The notes under the pieces were generated by a model that saw nothing but the letters and a program-made list of their open reading frames with translations, was not told the DNA's origin and made no database searches. A DNA stretch of 64,000 nucleotides, from NCBI RefSeq assembly GCF_001262505.1, contig NZ_KQ410741.1, positions 62,001 through 126,000 of the forward strand, given 5' to 3'. The position numbers and the translations under genes were made by a program. This stretch comes from Shinella sp. SUS2 (GTDB lineage Bacteria; Pseudomonadota; Alphaproteobacteria; Rhizobiales; Rhizobiaceae). Below, one piece after another: positions 22,425-31,006 of this stretch; within the stretch, counting starts at the first letter, position 1; every line of letters starts with the position of its first letter.

Positions 22425-23372
22425 ATGGCGTCGGACAACGGGGAATGGAGCTACGCCGATACGGACGAGGAGATCCTCACCCGCATCGCTTGGTATTACT
22501 ACAACGACGGCCTCACGCAGAACGAGATCGGCGAGAAGCTCAACATGTCTCGCATCAAGGTGTCGCGCCTGCTGGAGAGTGGCCGTCGCTCGGGCATCAT
22601 TCAGGTGCGCATCAATTCGCGCTATCAGGGATGCCTTGCGCTGGAGCGGCAGATCAAGGAGCGCTACGGGCTGCTCGAAGCCTATGTGGTGCCCCAGCTC
22701 CCCGATCAGGACCCGAGCGACCGGCTCGGCCAGGCGGCCGCGCAATTCCTCATGCAGCGGTTGCAGACGAACGATCTTCTTGCTGTCGGCTGGGGCGCGA
22801 CAGTCTCGAACACCATTCAGCGGCTGGGTCATCTCGCCAACGAGCGTAATATCGGCCTCGTCAGCCTTACCGGCGGTGTCGGCACCTACGTCGACGGCAT
22901 GCGCACGGCCAATTGGGGCAGCGGCGTGCATCTCGTGCCCGCGCCGCTTGTCGTGCGCGACCCGGATGTGGCGCGTAATCTTTCTTCCGAGCCGGCGGTC
23001 GCAAACCTCCTCGACATGGCGCTAAACGCCACCTACCAGCTCGTCGGCATCGGCGAACTTTCCTCCGCTTCGACGGTGGTCCGATCCGGCTATGTCAGCC
23101 CCGACGAGGTGGAGCCGCTGCGCCGCAAGGGTGCCGTTGGCGACATTCTCTGCCAGTTCTACAACGAGCGCGGCGAGCCGCTTGACCTGCCCCTGCACGA
23201 CCGGGTGATCGGCGTGAAGCTTGCGGCGCTGTCGCGCGCGGAAAAGGTTGTGGCGGCGGCAGGCGGCGTCCAGAAGGTGCAGGCCATCCACGCGGCGCTG
23301 CGCGGAAAGTTCGTCGGCATCCTCATCACCGACGAGACAACGGCCGCCGGCCTCATCGAGATCAAGGACTGA
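22425..23372 (+). CDS. lsrR: SorC/DeoR-family repressor LsrR
   Basis: 315 aa, the length of enteric LsrR. An N-terminal helix-turn-helix is clear (LTQNEIGEKLNMSRIKVSRL, residues about 32-51), followed by the SorC sugar-phosphate-binding domain (LLAVGWGATVSNTI, SLTGGVGTYV). It should repress both lsr operons and be released by phosphorylated AI-2. Start ATG 22425 follows GAGGGAG; the frame is open to 22272 but that part covers the promoter and operator. lsrK begins three bases after its stop. Confidence 0.92.
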   Translation: MASDNGEWSYADTDEEILTRIAWYYYNDGLTQNEIGEKLNMSRIKVSRLLESGRRSGIIQVRINSRYQGCLALERQIKERYGLLEAYVVPQLPDQDPSDRLGQAAAQFLMQRLQTNDLLAVGWGATVSNTIQRLGHLANERNIGLVSLTGGVGTYVDGMRTANWGSGVHLVPAPLVVRDPDVARNLSSEPAVANLLDMALNATYQLVGIGELSSASTVVRSGYVSPDEVEPLRRKGAVGDILCQFYNERGEPLDLPLHDRVIGVKLAALSRAEKVVAAAGGVQKVQAIHAALRGKFVGILITDETTAAGLIEIKD

Positions 23373-23375
23373 ACC

Positions 23376-24938
23376 ATGACGACTTCCTATCTGCTGGCCG
23401 TCGATGCCGGCACCGGCAGCGGCCGTGCCGTGATCTTCGACGAAAACGGCAACCAGATCGCCAGCGCCCAACACGAATGGTGGCACAAGACCGATCCGCG
23501 GTTTTCCGGCTCGATGGACTTCGATGTAGAGGGCAACTGGTCGCTCCTATCGCGCGCCATCCGGCAGGCGATCGCCGAGGCAGGCATTTCGGCCGCCGAT
23601 ATCCGCGCAGTCAGTGCCACCAGCATGCGCGAGGCCTTCGTCGCCTATGATCGCAACGGCCGTGAGATCTGGGCCTGTGCCAACGTCGACAGCCGTGCCG
23701 TCAGCGAAGTGCGCGACCTCAAGCGCGATTTTCCCGGCCTCGAGCGCGACCTCTACGTTGAGACCGGCCAGACCTTCGCACTTGGCGCGCTGCCGCGCCT
23801 TCTCTGGCTCAAATGCAACCTTCCGGATGTTTATGCGCGTATCGACCGGATCAGCATGCTCTCCGACTGGGTGCTCGCGCGGCTTTCCGGGGTCATCGCC
23901 AGCGATCCCTCCAATGCCGGCACCACCGGCCTCTACAGCCTGACAAAGCGTGGCTGGTTGCCAGAGGCGATGGCAAAGGCCGGCATGCGTGACGACATCT
24001 TCCCCGAGAGCGTCGAACCCGGCACGGTTATCGGCCGGGTGACTGAAAGGGCGGCGGATGAGACCGGCCTCACAGCCGGCACGCCTGTTGTCATGGGAGG
24101 CGGCGACTGCCAAAGCGGCGCGGCGGCGATCGGCGTCGTCAATGAAGGCGATTGCGCCGTGCTCGGCGGCACTTTCTGGCAGCAGGTCGTGAATGTCGGC
24201 CCGTCCGTCTCCGACCCGTCGATGGATTTGCGCATCAATCCGCATGTTGTGACCGGTCTCAACCAGGCCGAAGCGATCAGCTTCTTCGTCGGCATCGTCA
24301 TGCGCTGGTTCCGCGACAGTTTTGGCGCGGAGGAGGTGGCCGCGGCTGGCCCAGGCGGCGATGCCTACCGGTTGCTGGAAGAAAAGGCGGCGGGTGTGCC
24401 CGTCGGCGCCTATGGCATCATTCCCGTCTTCTCCGACGTCATGCGCTACGGCAACTGGTACCATGCCGCGCCGTCGCTGCTGAACCTTTCCATCGATCCG
24501 CAAAAGTCGGGCAAGGCCGCGATTTTCCGCGCATTGCAGGAGAACGCAGCCATCGTGGCGGCCCGCAACCTTTCGGCCATCTTCAAGCTCTCCGGCAAGA
24601 CGCCCGACAAGATCGTCTTCGCTGCAGGTGCATCGAAATCTGCCCACTGGTCGCAGATCCTGTCGAGCGCCACCGGGCTTCCGGTCGTCACGCCCGTCGT
24701 CAAAGAAGCGACTGCGCTCGGCTGTGCGGCGGCGGCAGCGATCGGCATCGGCCTGCGCCGGGATTTCGTCGAGGCGGCAGAGGGCTGGGTGCGCTGGGAC
24801 AAGCGCTTCGAGCCGGATTTTGCGCACAAGGCCATCTATGACGAGGCGGGGGAACGCTGGGCGCGAGCCTATGCGCTGCAGCGCCAGCTCGTCGACGAAG
24901 GTGTCACCACGGCCATGTGGAAGGCGCCGGGCCTCTGA
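23376..24938 (+). CDS. lsrK: Autoinducer-2 kinase LsrK (FGGY family)
   Basis: 520-aa sugar kinase. The FGGY N-terminal phosphate-binding segment LLAVDAGTGSGRAVIFDENG is plain, with catalytic Asp context ALGALPRLLWLK and DPSNAGTTGLYSL, and the C-terminal ATP region VFAAGASKSAHWSQILSSAT. It phosphorylates AI-2 after import, trapping it and making the LsrR inducer. Only three bases separate it from lsrR and 38 from lsrG. Family, length and locus together make the assignment firm. Confidence 0.93.
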   Translation: MTTSYLLAVDAGTGSGRAVIFDENGNQIASAQHEWWHKTDPRFSGSMDFDVEGNWSLLSRAIRQAIAEAGISAADIRAVSATSMREAFVAYDRNGREIWACANVDSRAVSEVRDLKRDFPGLERDLYVETGQTFALGALPRLLWLKCNLPDVYARIDRISMLSDWVLARLSGVIASDPSNAGTTGLYSLTKRGWLPEAMAKAGMRDDIFPESVEPGTVIGRVTERAADETGLTAGTPVVMGGGDCQSGAAAIGVVNEGDCAVLGGTFWQQVVNVGPSVSDPSMDLRINPHVVTGLNQAEAISFFVGIVMRWFRDSFGAEEVAAAGPGGDAYRLLEEKAAGVPVGAYGIIPVFSDVMRYGNWYHAAPSLLNLSIDPQKSGKAAIFRALQENAAIVAARNLSAIFKLSGKTPDKIVFAAGASKSAHWSQILSSATGLPVVTPVVKEATALGCAAAAAIGIGLRRDFVEAAEGWVRWDKRFEPDFAHKAIYDEAGERWARAYALQRQLVDEGVTTAMWKAPGL

Positions 24939-24976
24939 TCGACTAACCGAAGATTCAACACAGCAGGGATTAAGAC

Positions 24977-25282
24977 ATGCTCATCCAGATGGTCAGCATC
25001 AACGTCAAGCAGGGCCATGCCGCAGAATTTCTGGAGGCATTCCGCATCAACTACGAAGGAACCCGCCGGGAGCCCGGCAATTTGCGCTTCGACGTGCTGC
25101 GCAACCCGGAAGACGACCACAGCTTCACGATCTATGAGGTCTTCACGTCCTCCGAAGCGCTCGACGAGCACCGTAAGACCCCGCATTATCAGGAATGCGT
25201 GCGCCGGATCGACCCGATCCTCGCCGGCCCGCGCACCAAGACGTTTTATGAGGTCGAGATGGCGGATTTTCTCAGCACCTGA
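24977..25282 (+). CDS. lsrG: Phospho-AI-2 isomerase LsrG (ABM family)
   Basis: 101-aa antibiotic-biosynthesis-monooxygenase fold protein. INVKQGHAAEFLEAFRINYE, the GNLRFDVLRNPED segment and TPHYQECVRRIDPIL match LsrG, which isomerises phosphorylated DPD so that the thiolase LsrF (in E. coli) can cleave it. CAGGGA precedes ATG 24977. It is the last gene of the lsrR-K-G operon; the next gene is convergent. No lsrF homologue lies nearby. Confidence 0.92.
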   Translation: MLIQMVSINVKQGHAAEFLEAFRINYEGTRREPGNLRFDVLRNPEDDHSFTIYEVFTSSEALDEHRKTPHYQECVRRIDPILAGPRTKTFYEVEMADFLST

Positions 25283-25312
25283 TGCTGGCAGCCGTCCCGG
25301 CGGCGTGCCGAC

Positions 25313-26101
25313 CTATCCGCGAATGCGGGCAAGGACACGATCGAGCGCCCCCAGTGTCGCCCGACTGCCGCCGTTCGCTTCGAAATCGCGGAAGACCTGC
25401 TCGTTCAGGCCGCCCTTGGTGGCAAACTCGTGGCTCATCTCGATGAAGGCAATGTCCTTGCCGCCAAGGAGGGCCGTATCGGACAGGCCGGCAAAAAGCG
25501 GAGCGAGATAGGCTCGCCCTTTTTCTTCCGGCAGGCCGTTTTGCGCAAGCCATTCCGTCGTGCGGTGCATGATGCCGAAATAGGTAGCCATGAGGGCGCT
25601 GGCGGCAGCGAGGAGGTCGTATTCCTCCTTCGTCTCGCATTCCACGGCATTGCCGAGCACATTGAAGAGGGCAGCGGTGCCTGCATCCGGTGGATAGATG
25701 GCGGTGACGCCCTTGCGGCGGGCGACGAAAGGCAGGGGGATTGCATGCGAGAGCTTCACATCGCCGCCGATCCAGCGAAGGAGAGCGGAGCGGCTGGTTG
25801 CAGCGACGACGCTGACTACGGCTTGGCCATCCCGGAATTTCAGCGGACGGACAACTTCCTCGGCGATTTGCGGGCGGATGGCGAGCACCACGGTGTCGCA
25901 CGCATCGACAATCGCCTGATTGTCAATGGAAACAGATACCTGCGGGAAGTCGACTGCAAGTTTCGCCGAAATCTCGGCACTGCGCTGGGAGACCACGACA
26001 TGCGGTACCGCCGCGGGGTCGCTGAGCAATCCACGCACCATGGCGTCGGTGATGGCGCCGGTTCCGATGAATCCAATTTTCTGGGACAGGGGCATGATCA
26101 T
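25313..26101 (-). CDS. ProC-like pyrroline-carboxylate reductase family protein
   Basis: 262 aa with an N-terminal NAD(P) fold (IGFIGTGAITDAMVRGL) and a ProC-type body (VVLAIRPQIAEEVV). True proline-biosynthesis ProC has a conserved C-terminal helix dimer motif; here the C-terminus reads MSHEFATKGGLNEQVFRDFE, which retains the GGxNEQ signature. It is co-transcribed with the GntR regulator (ATGA overlap) and divergent from a hydroxyproline-type cluster. A role in reducing a pyrroline intermediate of that pathway is my inference; it may also be a housekeeping-like paralogue. Confidence 0.8.
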   Translation of the reverse strand: MIMPLSQKIGFIGTGAITDAMVRGLLSDPAAVPHVVVSQRSAEISAKLAVDFPQVSVSIDNQAIVDACDTVVLAIRPQIAEEVVRPLKFRDGQAVVSVVAATSRSALLRWIGGDVKLSHAIPLPFVARRKGVTAIYPPDAGTAALFNVLGNAVECETKEEYDLLAAASALMATYFGIMHRTTEWLAQNGLPEEKGRAYLAPLFAGLSDTALLGGKDIAFIEMSHEFATKGGLNEQVFRDFEANGGSRATLGALDRVLARIRG

Positions 26102-26817
26102 TCCGCAGCAGCAAGAGGGCCGAAGGAGACGTCGGTCGTATAATTCTCGCGCAGGAACGCGATGAAATTGTCCTGAAACTGCCGGGTGTGTGCATGGGCC
26201 AGCTCGTCGGCAAGTTCGACGTTCTTTGTACGGATCGCCTCCAGCATCAACTCGTGCTCGTCCGTCAGCAGATATCCGTCACCGGTACGCTCCAGATACT
26301 CGAAATGCAGGTGCAGCATACGCTGGCCCTGATTGAGAAGCCGCTCGTAGAAGGACGCGAGATAGGCATTCTTGCCGGCATAGGCGACGGCCATGTGAAA
26401 CTGTTTGTTGGCTTCCGACATCTTCAGGTGCTGGCCGGTCCTCACCGCCGCTTCGAATTCCTTCTGGCGCTTGGCGATGATCTTGAGGTCCGCCTCCGTG
26501 CGCAGCGCCGCGGCCAGACGCGTGTTCATGCGCTGGGCGACGTCGAGCGCCTCGACATATTTCGGAAAACTCGCGACCTCGATCGGCGCGACGATGGTGC
26601 TGCGGTTGGAGAGCGTCACCACCAGCTCCTCCCCGGCCAACCGGATCAGCGCCTCGCGGATCGGTGAGCGCGACATGTCGAAGCGCTCGGCCAGCGTGGT
26701 TTCGTCGAGCAACTGGCCGGGCGGCAGGGTGAGTGCCAGGATTTCATTGCGCAGCGTGTCGTAGACGCTTTTCGAGCCCGTGCCGCGCACGCGTTTCGAT
26801 TCAATTTCCTCAGACAC
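26098..26817 (-). CDS. GntR-family (FCD) regulator, HypR-like
   Basis: 239 aa. N-terminal winged helix (LTLPPGQLLDETTLAERFDM then SRSPIREALIRLAGEELV) and C-terminal FCD ligand-binding domain with metal-ligand-type His residues (FHMAVAYAGKN, HEL). It is divergent from the transporter operon and has two candidate operators there. By analogy with hypR of Sinorhizobium meliloti it should repress hydroxyproline genes. The start is GTG 26817, with AGGG seven bases upstream. Confidence 0.87.
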   Translation of the reverse strand: MSEEIESKRVRGTGSKSVYDTLRNEILALTLPPGQLLDETTLAERFDMSRSPIREALIRLAGEELVVTLSNRSTIVAPIEVASFPKYVEALDVAQRMNTRLAAALRTEADLKIIAKRQKEFEAAVRTGQHLKMSEANKQFHMAVAYAGKNAYLASFYERLLNQGQRMLHLHFEYLERTGDGYLLTDEHELMLEAIRTKNVELADELAHAHTRQFQDNFIAFLRENYTTDVSFGPLAAAE

Positions 26818-26888
26818 TTACATCCCTTTCCGCATTTCGCGGCCATTGGGCCAGAAAAACCGGCATGCAGCAATCGTAAATTTTCCGC

Positions 26889-26942
26889 TTGACTTTGTCG
26901 ACATGGAAACGACATAAATTATCTAGTCGACATGGAGCCGAC
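26889..26942 (+). promoter_or_regulatory. Promoter with two GntR-type operators
   Basis: -35 TTGACT (26889-26894), N18, -10 CATAAA (26913-26918). Two near-identical 17-mers, GTCG-N9-CGAC (26897-26913 and 26926-26942, 14 of 17 bases the same), start 29 bases apart; each begins with the GTCGAC core typical of FCD-type GntR sites. The first fills the -35/-10 spacer and the second covers the expected start of transcription, a clear repression layout for the divergent GntR product. Confidence 0.7.
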
Positions 26943-27017
26943 AAAAGAAGACGCAAGAAACGGCCAAAGCCGACGGGTGGAACCGCGCTTTCAGCGCTCA
27001 AAAATGGGGAAATGCAC

Positions 27018-27848
27018 ATGCTTTCGAATGTGATGACGTCCGCTCTGCGGGCGACGGCGGCGCTCACGCTGATGGCCGGGCTTTCGACCGCGGCGGTGGC
27101 GGAGACGGCAGAGGGCTATTGGCAAGGTGTTCAAAAGAGCGGCACGTTGCGGTGCGGCGCCGCGGTTGCACCGCCCTATGTGATGCGCGATCCGGCAAGT
27201 GGCGAGTATTCCGGCTTCTATGCAGACCTCTGCCGTGAGTTTGCCGAGGTGCTGCAGGTAAAGCCTGAATTCGTCGATACGACCTGGGACAACATCGTGG
27301 CAGGCCTTCAGGCCGGCAAATGGGATGTCTCGCTGGCGCTGAACCGAACGCCCGCCCGGGCCATGGCGGTTCAGTTCTCCATTCCGGCGATGGAGTACCA
27401 GATCTCGCTCGCCTACAACAAGGACAACCCGAAGGTCCCCGCAGGAGCCACGTCTGTCACCGATATCGACAAGGCCGATGTGACGCTCGCCGTCATGTCC
27501 GGCACAGCGCAGGACAAGGCGATCTCCGCCGCGGTCAAAACCGCGACGATCCTGCGCCTGCCGACCAATGACGAGACGCGCCTCGCGCTCGTCTCCCGCC
27601 GTGCGGATATCCTTGTCGATGCCTCCGACACCAACCAGCTTTTCACCCAGTCGAACCCGGATTGGGCAGTTGCGCTGAACCCGACGCCGGCACTTGCCAA
27701 ACAGGGCGTTTCCTTCGGTCTGCCACACCAGCTTTCCGCTGCCGATGTCGAAGTGGTCGATATCTTCCTTGAGGAGCGGGTCGCCACCGGACATGTCGAG
27801 GGCCTGATCAGGAAGGCGGTCGACGAAGTCCTCAAAGCCAGCAACTGA
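27018..27848 (+). CDS. Periplasmic amino-acid-binding protein of the hydroxyproline-type cluster
   Basis: Family 3 solute-binding protein, 276 aa, with a signal peptide (cleavage near AVA-ETA). TLRCGAAVAPPYVMRDPASG and GFYADLCREFAEVL are the usual opening of the mature fold. It begins the transporter operon under the double operator. ATG 27018 has GGGGA seven bases upstream, better than ATG 27012, where spacing is one base. A 10-bp hairpin follows the stop. The ligand (hydroxyproline or a related imino acid) is inferred from the downstream enzymes. Confidence 0.88.
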   Translation: MLSNVMTSALRATAALTLMAGLSTAAVAETAEGYWQGVQKSGTLRCGAAVAPPYVMRDPASGEYSGFYADLCREFAEVLQVKPEFVDTTWDNIVAGLQAGKWDVSLALNRTPARAMAVQFSIPAMEYQISLAYNKDNPKVPAGATSVTDIDKADVTLAVMSGTAQDKAISAAVKTATILRLPTNDETRLALVSRRADILVDASDTNQLFTQSNPDWAVALNPTPALAKQGVSFGLPHQLSAADVEVVDIFLEERVATGHVEGLIRKAVDEVLKASN

Positions 27849-27855
27849 GCCGAGC

Positions 27856-27879
27856 CGGAGCCGCTCCACAGCGGCTCCG
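27856..27879 (+). terminator. Stem-loop after the binding-protein gene
   Basis: CGGAGCCGCT-CCAC-AGCGGCTCCG, a perfect 10-bp stem with a four-base loop, starts eight bases after the stop. Without a T-run it is more likely an mRNA-stabilising or attenuating element inside the operon than a full stop. Confidence 0.6.
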
Positions 27880-27907
27880 CTTGCCTGTCTGAAGGAGGAG
27901 AGTTCGC

Positions 27908-28681
27908 ATGATGTCGGCTGCTGCACCGCTGGTTCGGATCGAAGGACTGCACAAGAGTTACGGCGGCGTCGTCAAGGTGCTGCAGGGTCTCGATATCGAG
28001 ATGAAGGCCGGCGATCGCGTTGTCGTCATCGGTCCGTCCGGCGGCGGGAAGTCTACCCTCCTGCGGGTGCTGATGGGGCTTGAGCAGATCGACAGAGGCT
28101 CCGTCGTCTTTGGCGGCAAGCCGTACATTTCCGCCGACGGCAGCGGCAAGACCACGATCGACCCCAAGGTCCGCCGCTCGATCGGCATGGTGTTCCAGCA
28201 CTATACGCTGTTCCCACATCTCGACGTGATCGGAAACCTGGTCCTGGCCCCGATGAAGGTGCGGGGCGAAGGGAAGGCCGATGCAGCAGCGCGTGCCATG
28301 GGGCTCCTCACGCGCTTCGGCCTTGCACAGAAGGCGAACGCCTATCCCGCCCAGCTTTCCGGAGGCCAGAAGCAGCGTGTAGCGATCGCCCGGGCGTTGA
28401 TGCTTGATCCAAAGCTCATGCTCTTCGACGAGGTGACATCTGCGCTCGATCCGGAGCTCGTGGCCGAGGTCGAGCAGGTGATCCTGCAGCTTGCCCAGCA
28501 GCAGATGCCGATGGTCATTGTGACCCATGACATGTGGTTTGCCAGAAACATCGCCTCCCGCGTGATCTTCTGTGCAGGCGGCGTCGTGGTCGAGGACGGG
28601 CCACCGGAACAGGTGCTCGGCTCCCCGAAGGAGGAGCGCACGCGTGAATTCATCGAGCGGGTGTTCCACATCAAGCATTGA
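27908..28681 (+). CDS. Amino-acid ABC transporter ATP-binding protein
   Basis: 257-aa ATPase: Walker A GPSGGGKST, signature LSGGQKQR, Walker [17 protein letters not shown] and switch His VTHDMWF. The D-E-V variant in place of D-E-P after Walker B is slightly unusual but common in the amino-acid group. GAAGGAGGAGAG precedes ATG 27908. It is flanked by the binding protein and two permeases of the same operon. Confidence 0.93.
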   Translation: MMSAAAPLVRIEGLHKSYGGVVKVLQGLDIEMKAGDRVVVIGPSGGGKSTLLRVLMGLEQIDRGSVVFGGKPYISADGSGKTTIDPKVRRSIGMVFQHYTLFPHLDVIGNLVLAPMKVRGEGKADAAARAMGLLTRFGLAQKANAYPAQLSGGQKQRVAIARALMLDPKLMLFDEVTSALDPELVAEVEQVILQLAQQQMPMVIVTHDMWFARNIASRVIFCAGGVVVEDGPPEQVLGSPKEERTREFIERVFHIKH

Positions 28682-28692
28682 GGGAAGGGGTC

Positions 28693-29361
28693 ATGACCTA
28701 CAGTTTCGACTTTGCATCCGTCTTCCGCAATCTTGGCCCCCTCTGGGATGGCCTCATCGTCACGATCCAGCTCACCATCGCGGCGAACGTTATCGGCCTG
28801 ACGCTCGGCTTTGCCCTGGCGCTGCTCGTCATGAGCCGGTGGGCGATGATCCGCCTGCCGGTGATGCTCTTCATCGAATTCTTCCGCTGCACGCCAGCGA
28901 TCATTCAGATCGTCTGGTTCTTCTATTGCGTGCCGATGTTGTTCAATGTGTTCCTCGGCTCGGTCACCATGGGCATCCTGGCGCTCGGGCTCAATCTTGC
29001 AGCCTTCAATGCGGAGGCCTATCGCGCCTCGATCCAGGCGGTGCCACGCGAGCAGCTCGATGCGGGCATCGCACTCGGCCTCAGCCCCTTCCAGCGCATC
29101 CTCCACATTACCCTGCCGGCGGCGGTGCGAAACTCCATTCCTGTGCTCCTGACCAATGGCATCGGCACCTTCCAACAGAGCGCGCTGGTGGCGATCGTTG
29201 CCGTCCAGGACCTTATGTACCAAGGCAAGACGCTTGCCACGCAGACCTATCGTCCTATCGAGACCTTTACGGTTGTCGCCATCGTCTATTTCGCCGTGTC
29301 TTTCCCGGTCTCTCAGGTCGTTGGCTATCTTGAACGCCGCCGCGAAGCGCTAGCGAGCTGA
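28693..29361 (+). CDS. Amino-acid ABC transporter permease 1
   Basis: 222-aa inner-membrane subunit with hydrophobic segments and the EAA loop EQLDAGIALGLSPFQRILHI, where the ATPase binds. ATG 28693 has GGGAAGGGG upstream; the frame is open from 28678 but that start would overlap the ATPase gene. The next permease begins 11 bases on, so the pair probably forms a heterodimer. Confidence 0.9.
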   Translation: MTYSFDFASVFRNLGPLWDGLIVTIQLTIAANVIGLTLGFALALLVMSRWAMIRLPVMLFIEFFRCTPAIIQIVWFFYCVPMLFNVFLGSVTMGILALGLNLAAFNAEAYRASIQAVPREQLDAGIALGLSPFQRILHITLPAAVRNSIPVLLTNGIGTFQQSALVAIVAVQDLMYQGKTLATQTYRPIETFTVVAIVYFAVSFPVSQVVGYLERRREALAS

Positions 29362-29372
29362 GGAGACGAGCG

Positions 29373-30038
29373 ATGACCTTCAACTTCGCCATCGTGCTCA
29401 AATACCAGGAGGCGCTTCTTCTCGGCCTCTGGATGACGCTCAAGCTGACCTTGATCTGCATCCTGCTCGGCTGCGCCCTTGGGTTCCTGCTTGCGCTCGC
29501 CCGCACCTCGAAGAGCGCGATCCTGCGGGGCGCATCGAGCGTCTATGTGGAATTCTTCCGCGGCACGCCCGTGCTGGTGCAACTGTTCTGGATCTTCTTC
29601 TGCCTGCCGCTGGTGCTGGGGGTCGAGCTCTCCAATCTTGCATCCGGCATTATCGCCCTCACGCTTTATATGGGCGCGATCAGCAGCGAGACGTTTCGTG
29701 CGTCGCTGAAGGCTGTCGGCCGTGAGCAGCTGGACGCCTGCGTGGCGCTGGGGCTTTCCCCCTTCGTGCGCACGACAAGCGTCATCCTCCCGCAGGCGAT
29801 ATTGCGCGCTGCGCCGACACTCTTGTCCAACTGCGTCAGCCTTTTCAAGGAAAGCGCACTCGTCTCGGCGGTCGGCATGGCGGATCTCATGTTCGTCGGC
29901 CAGAACATTTCCAACAACACGGCCCGCCCCATCGAGGTGCTGAGCGTCGTCGCCCTCATTTATTTCGCTATTGCCTTCCCGCTGACGCGCGCCGTCACGG
30001 TCATCGAACAACGTATCCTCAAGCGGCTGGCCGTGTGA
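29373..30038 (+). CDS. Amino-acid ABC transporter permease 2
   Basis: 221-aa permease with the EAA loop EQLDACVALGLSPFVRTTSV and the FFRGTPVLVQLFW segment typical of HisM/GlnP-type subunits. GAGGAGACG precedes ATG 29373. It completes a four-part importer (27018-30038) placed directly ahead of catabolic enzymes, so uptake and breakdown are transcribed together. Confidence 0.9.
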   Translation: MTFNFAIVLKYQEALLLGLWMTLKLTLICILLGCALGFLLALARTSKSAILRGASSVYVEFFRGTPVLVQLFWIFFCLPLVLGVELSNLASGIIALTLYMGAISSETFRASLKAVGREQLDACVALGLSPFVRTTSVILPQAILRAAPTLLSNCVSLFKESALVSAVGMADLMFVGQNISNNTARPIEVLSVVALIYFAIAFPLTRAVTVIEQRILKRLAV

Positions 30039-30070
30039 CGCGCCCGCCCGATCCTCGAATGGAGACTTCC

Positions 30071-30949
30071 ATGAAACTGTCAGGCGTCATGCCCGCCCTC
30101 GTTACCCCCTTCGATGCCAATGGCCACATCGATTTCAAGGCCTTCGAAAAGCTGCTCGCGCATCTGCGCGACGCCGGCGTGACCGGCTGGGTGCCGAACG
30201 GTTCGACCGGGGAATACTTCAGTCAATCGACGGAAGAACGCCGCGATGTCCTCCAGTTCGTCAAGGATTTCGCAAAGCCCGGCGAAGCCTTGATCGCCGG
30301 TACGAATGCGCCTGCAACGCGCGAGGTCATCGAACAGACCGCCATGGCGAAAGACATCGGTTACGACACGGTTCTGCTCGCGCCGCCCTTCTATACCCGC
30401 CCGACCCAGGCCGAGCTCGTCAAGCACTACGAGGCCGTGCTTGCCGCCGTTGATATCGATCTCGTGCTCTACAGCTATCCCGCGAAGGATGGATCGGACA
30501 TCGGCTTCGAGCTGATGGATCACTTCGCCGCCAATCCGCGCGTTATCGCCATCAAGGAAAGCTCGGGAGTGCTGCAACGCGCGATCGACATTGCCAGCCG
30601 CTATGAGGGCCGGATCCAACTTGTTTCGGGTTCGGACGACATCGCGCTCGATTTTATGTTCTGGGGCGCAGACAGCTGGATCTGCGGCCCGTCGAACTGC
30701 ATGGCGAGGGCCTGCTGCGATCTCGACAGGACCTATAGGTCAGGCGACCTCCGCAAGGCGCGCGAGATGATGAAGACGCTCTACCGGGCAATGAACATCC
30801 TCGAATCCGGCAAATTCGTTCAGAAGATCAAGTATGGCTGCGAATTGCAGGGATTGCCCGTCGGGGAATGCCGTGCCCCGCTCGGCCCGCTGACGGACGA
30901 GGAAAAGGCCGAATTCCGCGCTGCCATGCAGCCCATCCTCAACTGGTAA
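30071..30949 (+). CDS. DapA-family lyase/deaminase (HypD-like)
   Basis: 292-aa TIM-barrel of the dihydrodipicolinate synthase family. Visible are the GSTGEY phosphate/carboxylate loop (PNGSTGEYFSQSTEERRDVL), the active-site Tyr in LVLYSYPAKDG and the Schiff-base Lys in VIAIKESSG. In hydroxyproline catabolism a member of this family (HypD) converts 1-pyrroline-4-hydroxy-2-carboxylate to 2-oxoglutarate semialdehyde. That role fits the neighbours but other DapA-family reactions are possible. ATG 30071 follows GGAGA; the frame opens 12 codons earlier inside the permease gene. Confidence 0.85.
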   Translation: MKLSGVMPALVTPFDANGHIDFKAFEKLLAHLRDAGVTGWVPNGSTGEYFSQSTEERRDVLQFVKDFAKPGEALIAGTNAPATREVIEQTAMAKDIGYDTVLLAPPFYTRPTQAELVKHYEAVLAAVDIDLVLYSYPAKDGSDIGFELMDHFAANPRVIAIKESSGVLQRAIDIASRYEGRIQLVSGSDDIALDFMFWGADSWICGPSNCMARACCDLDRTYRSGDLRKAREMMKTLYRAMNILESGKFVQKIKYGCELQGLPVGECRAPLGPLTDEEKAEFRAAMQPILNW

Positions 30950-31006
30950 GCCGGTGTCGACCGGCGGAAGGCCGCCCGGCCGCAACCAGCAGCGGGAGAG
31001 AAGAGC

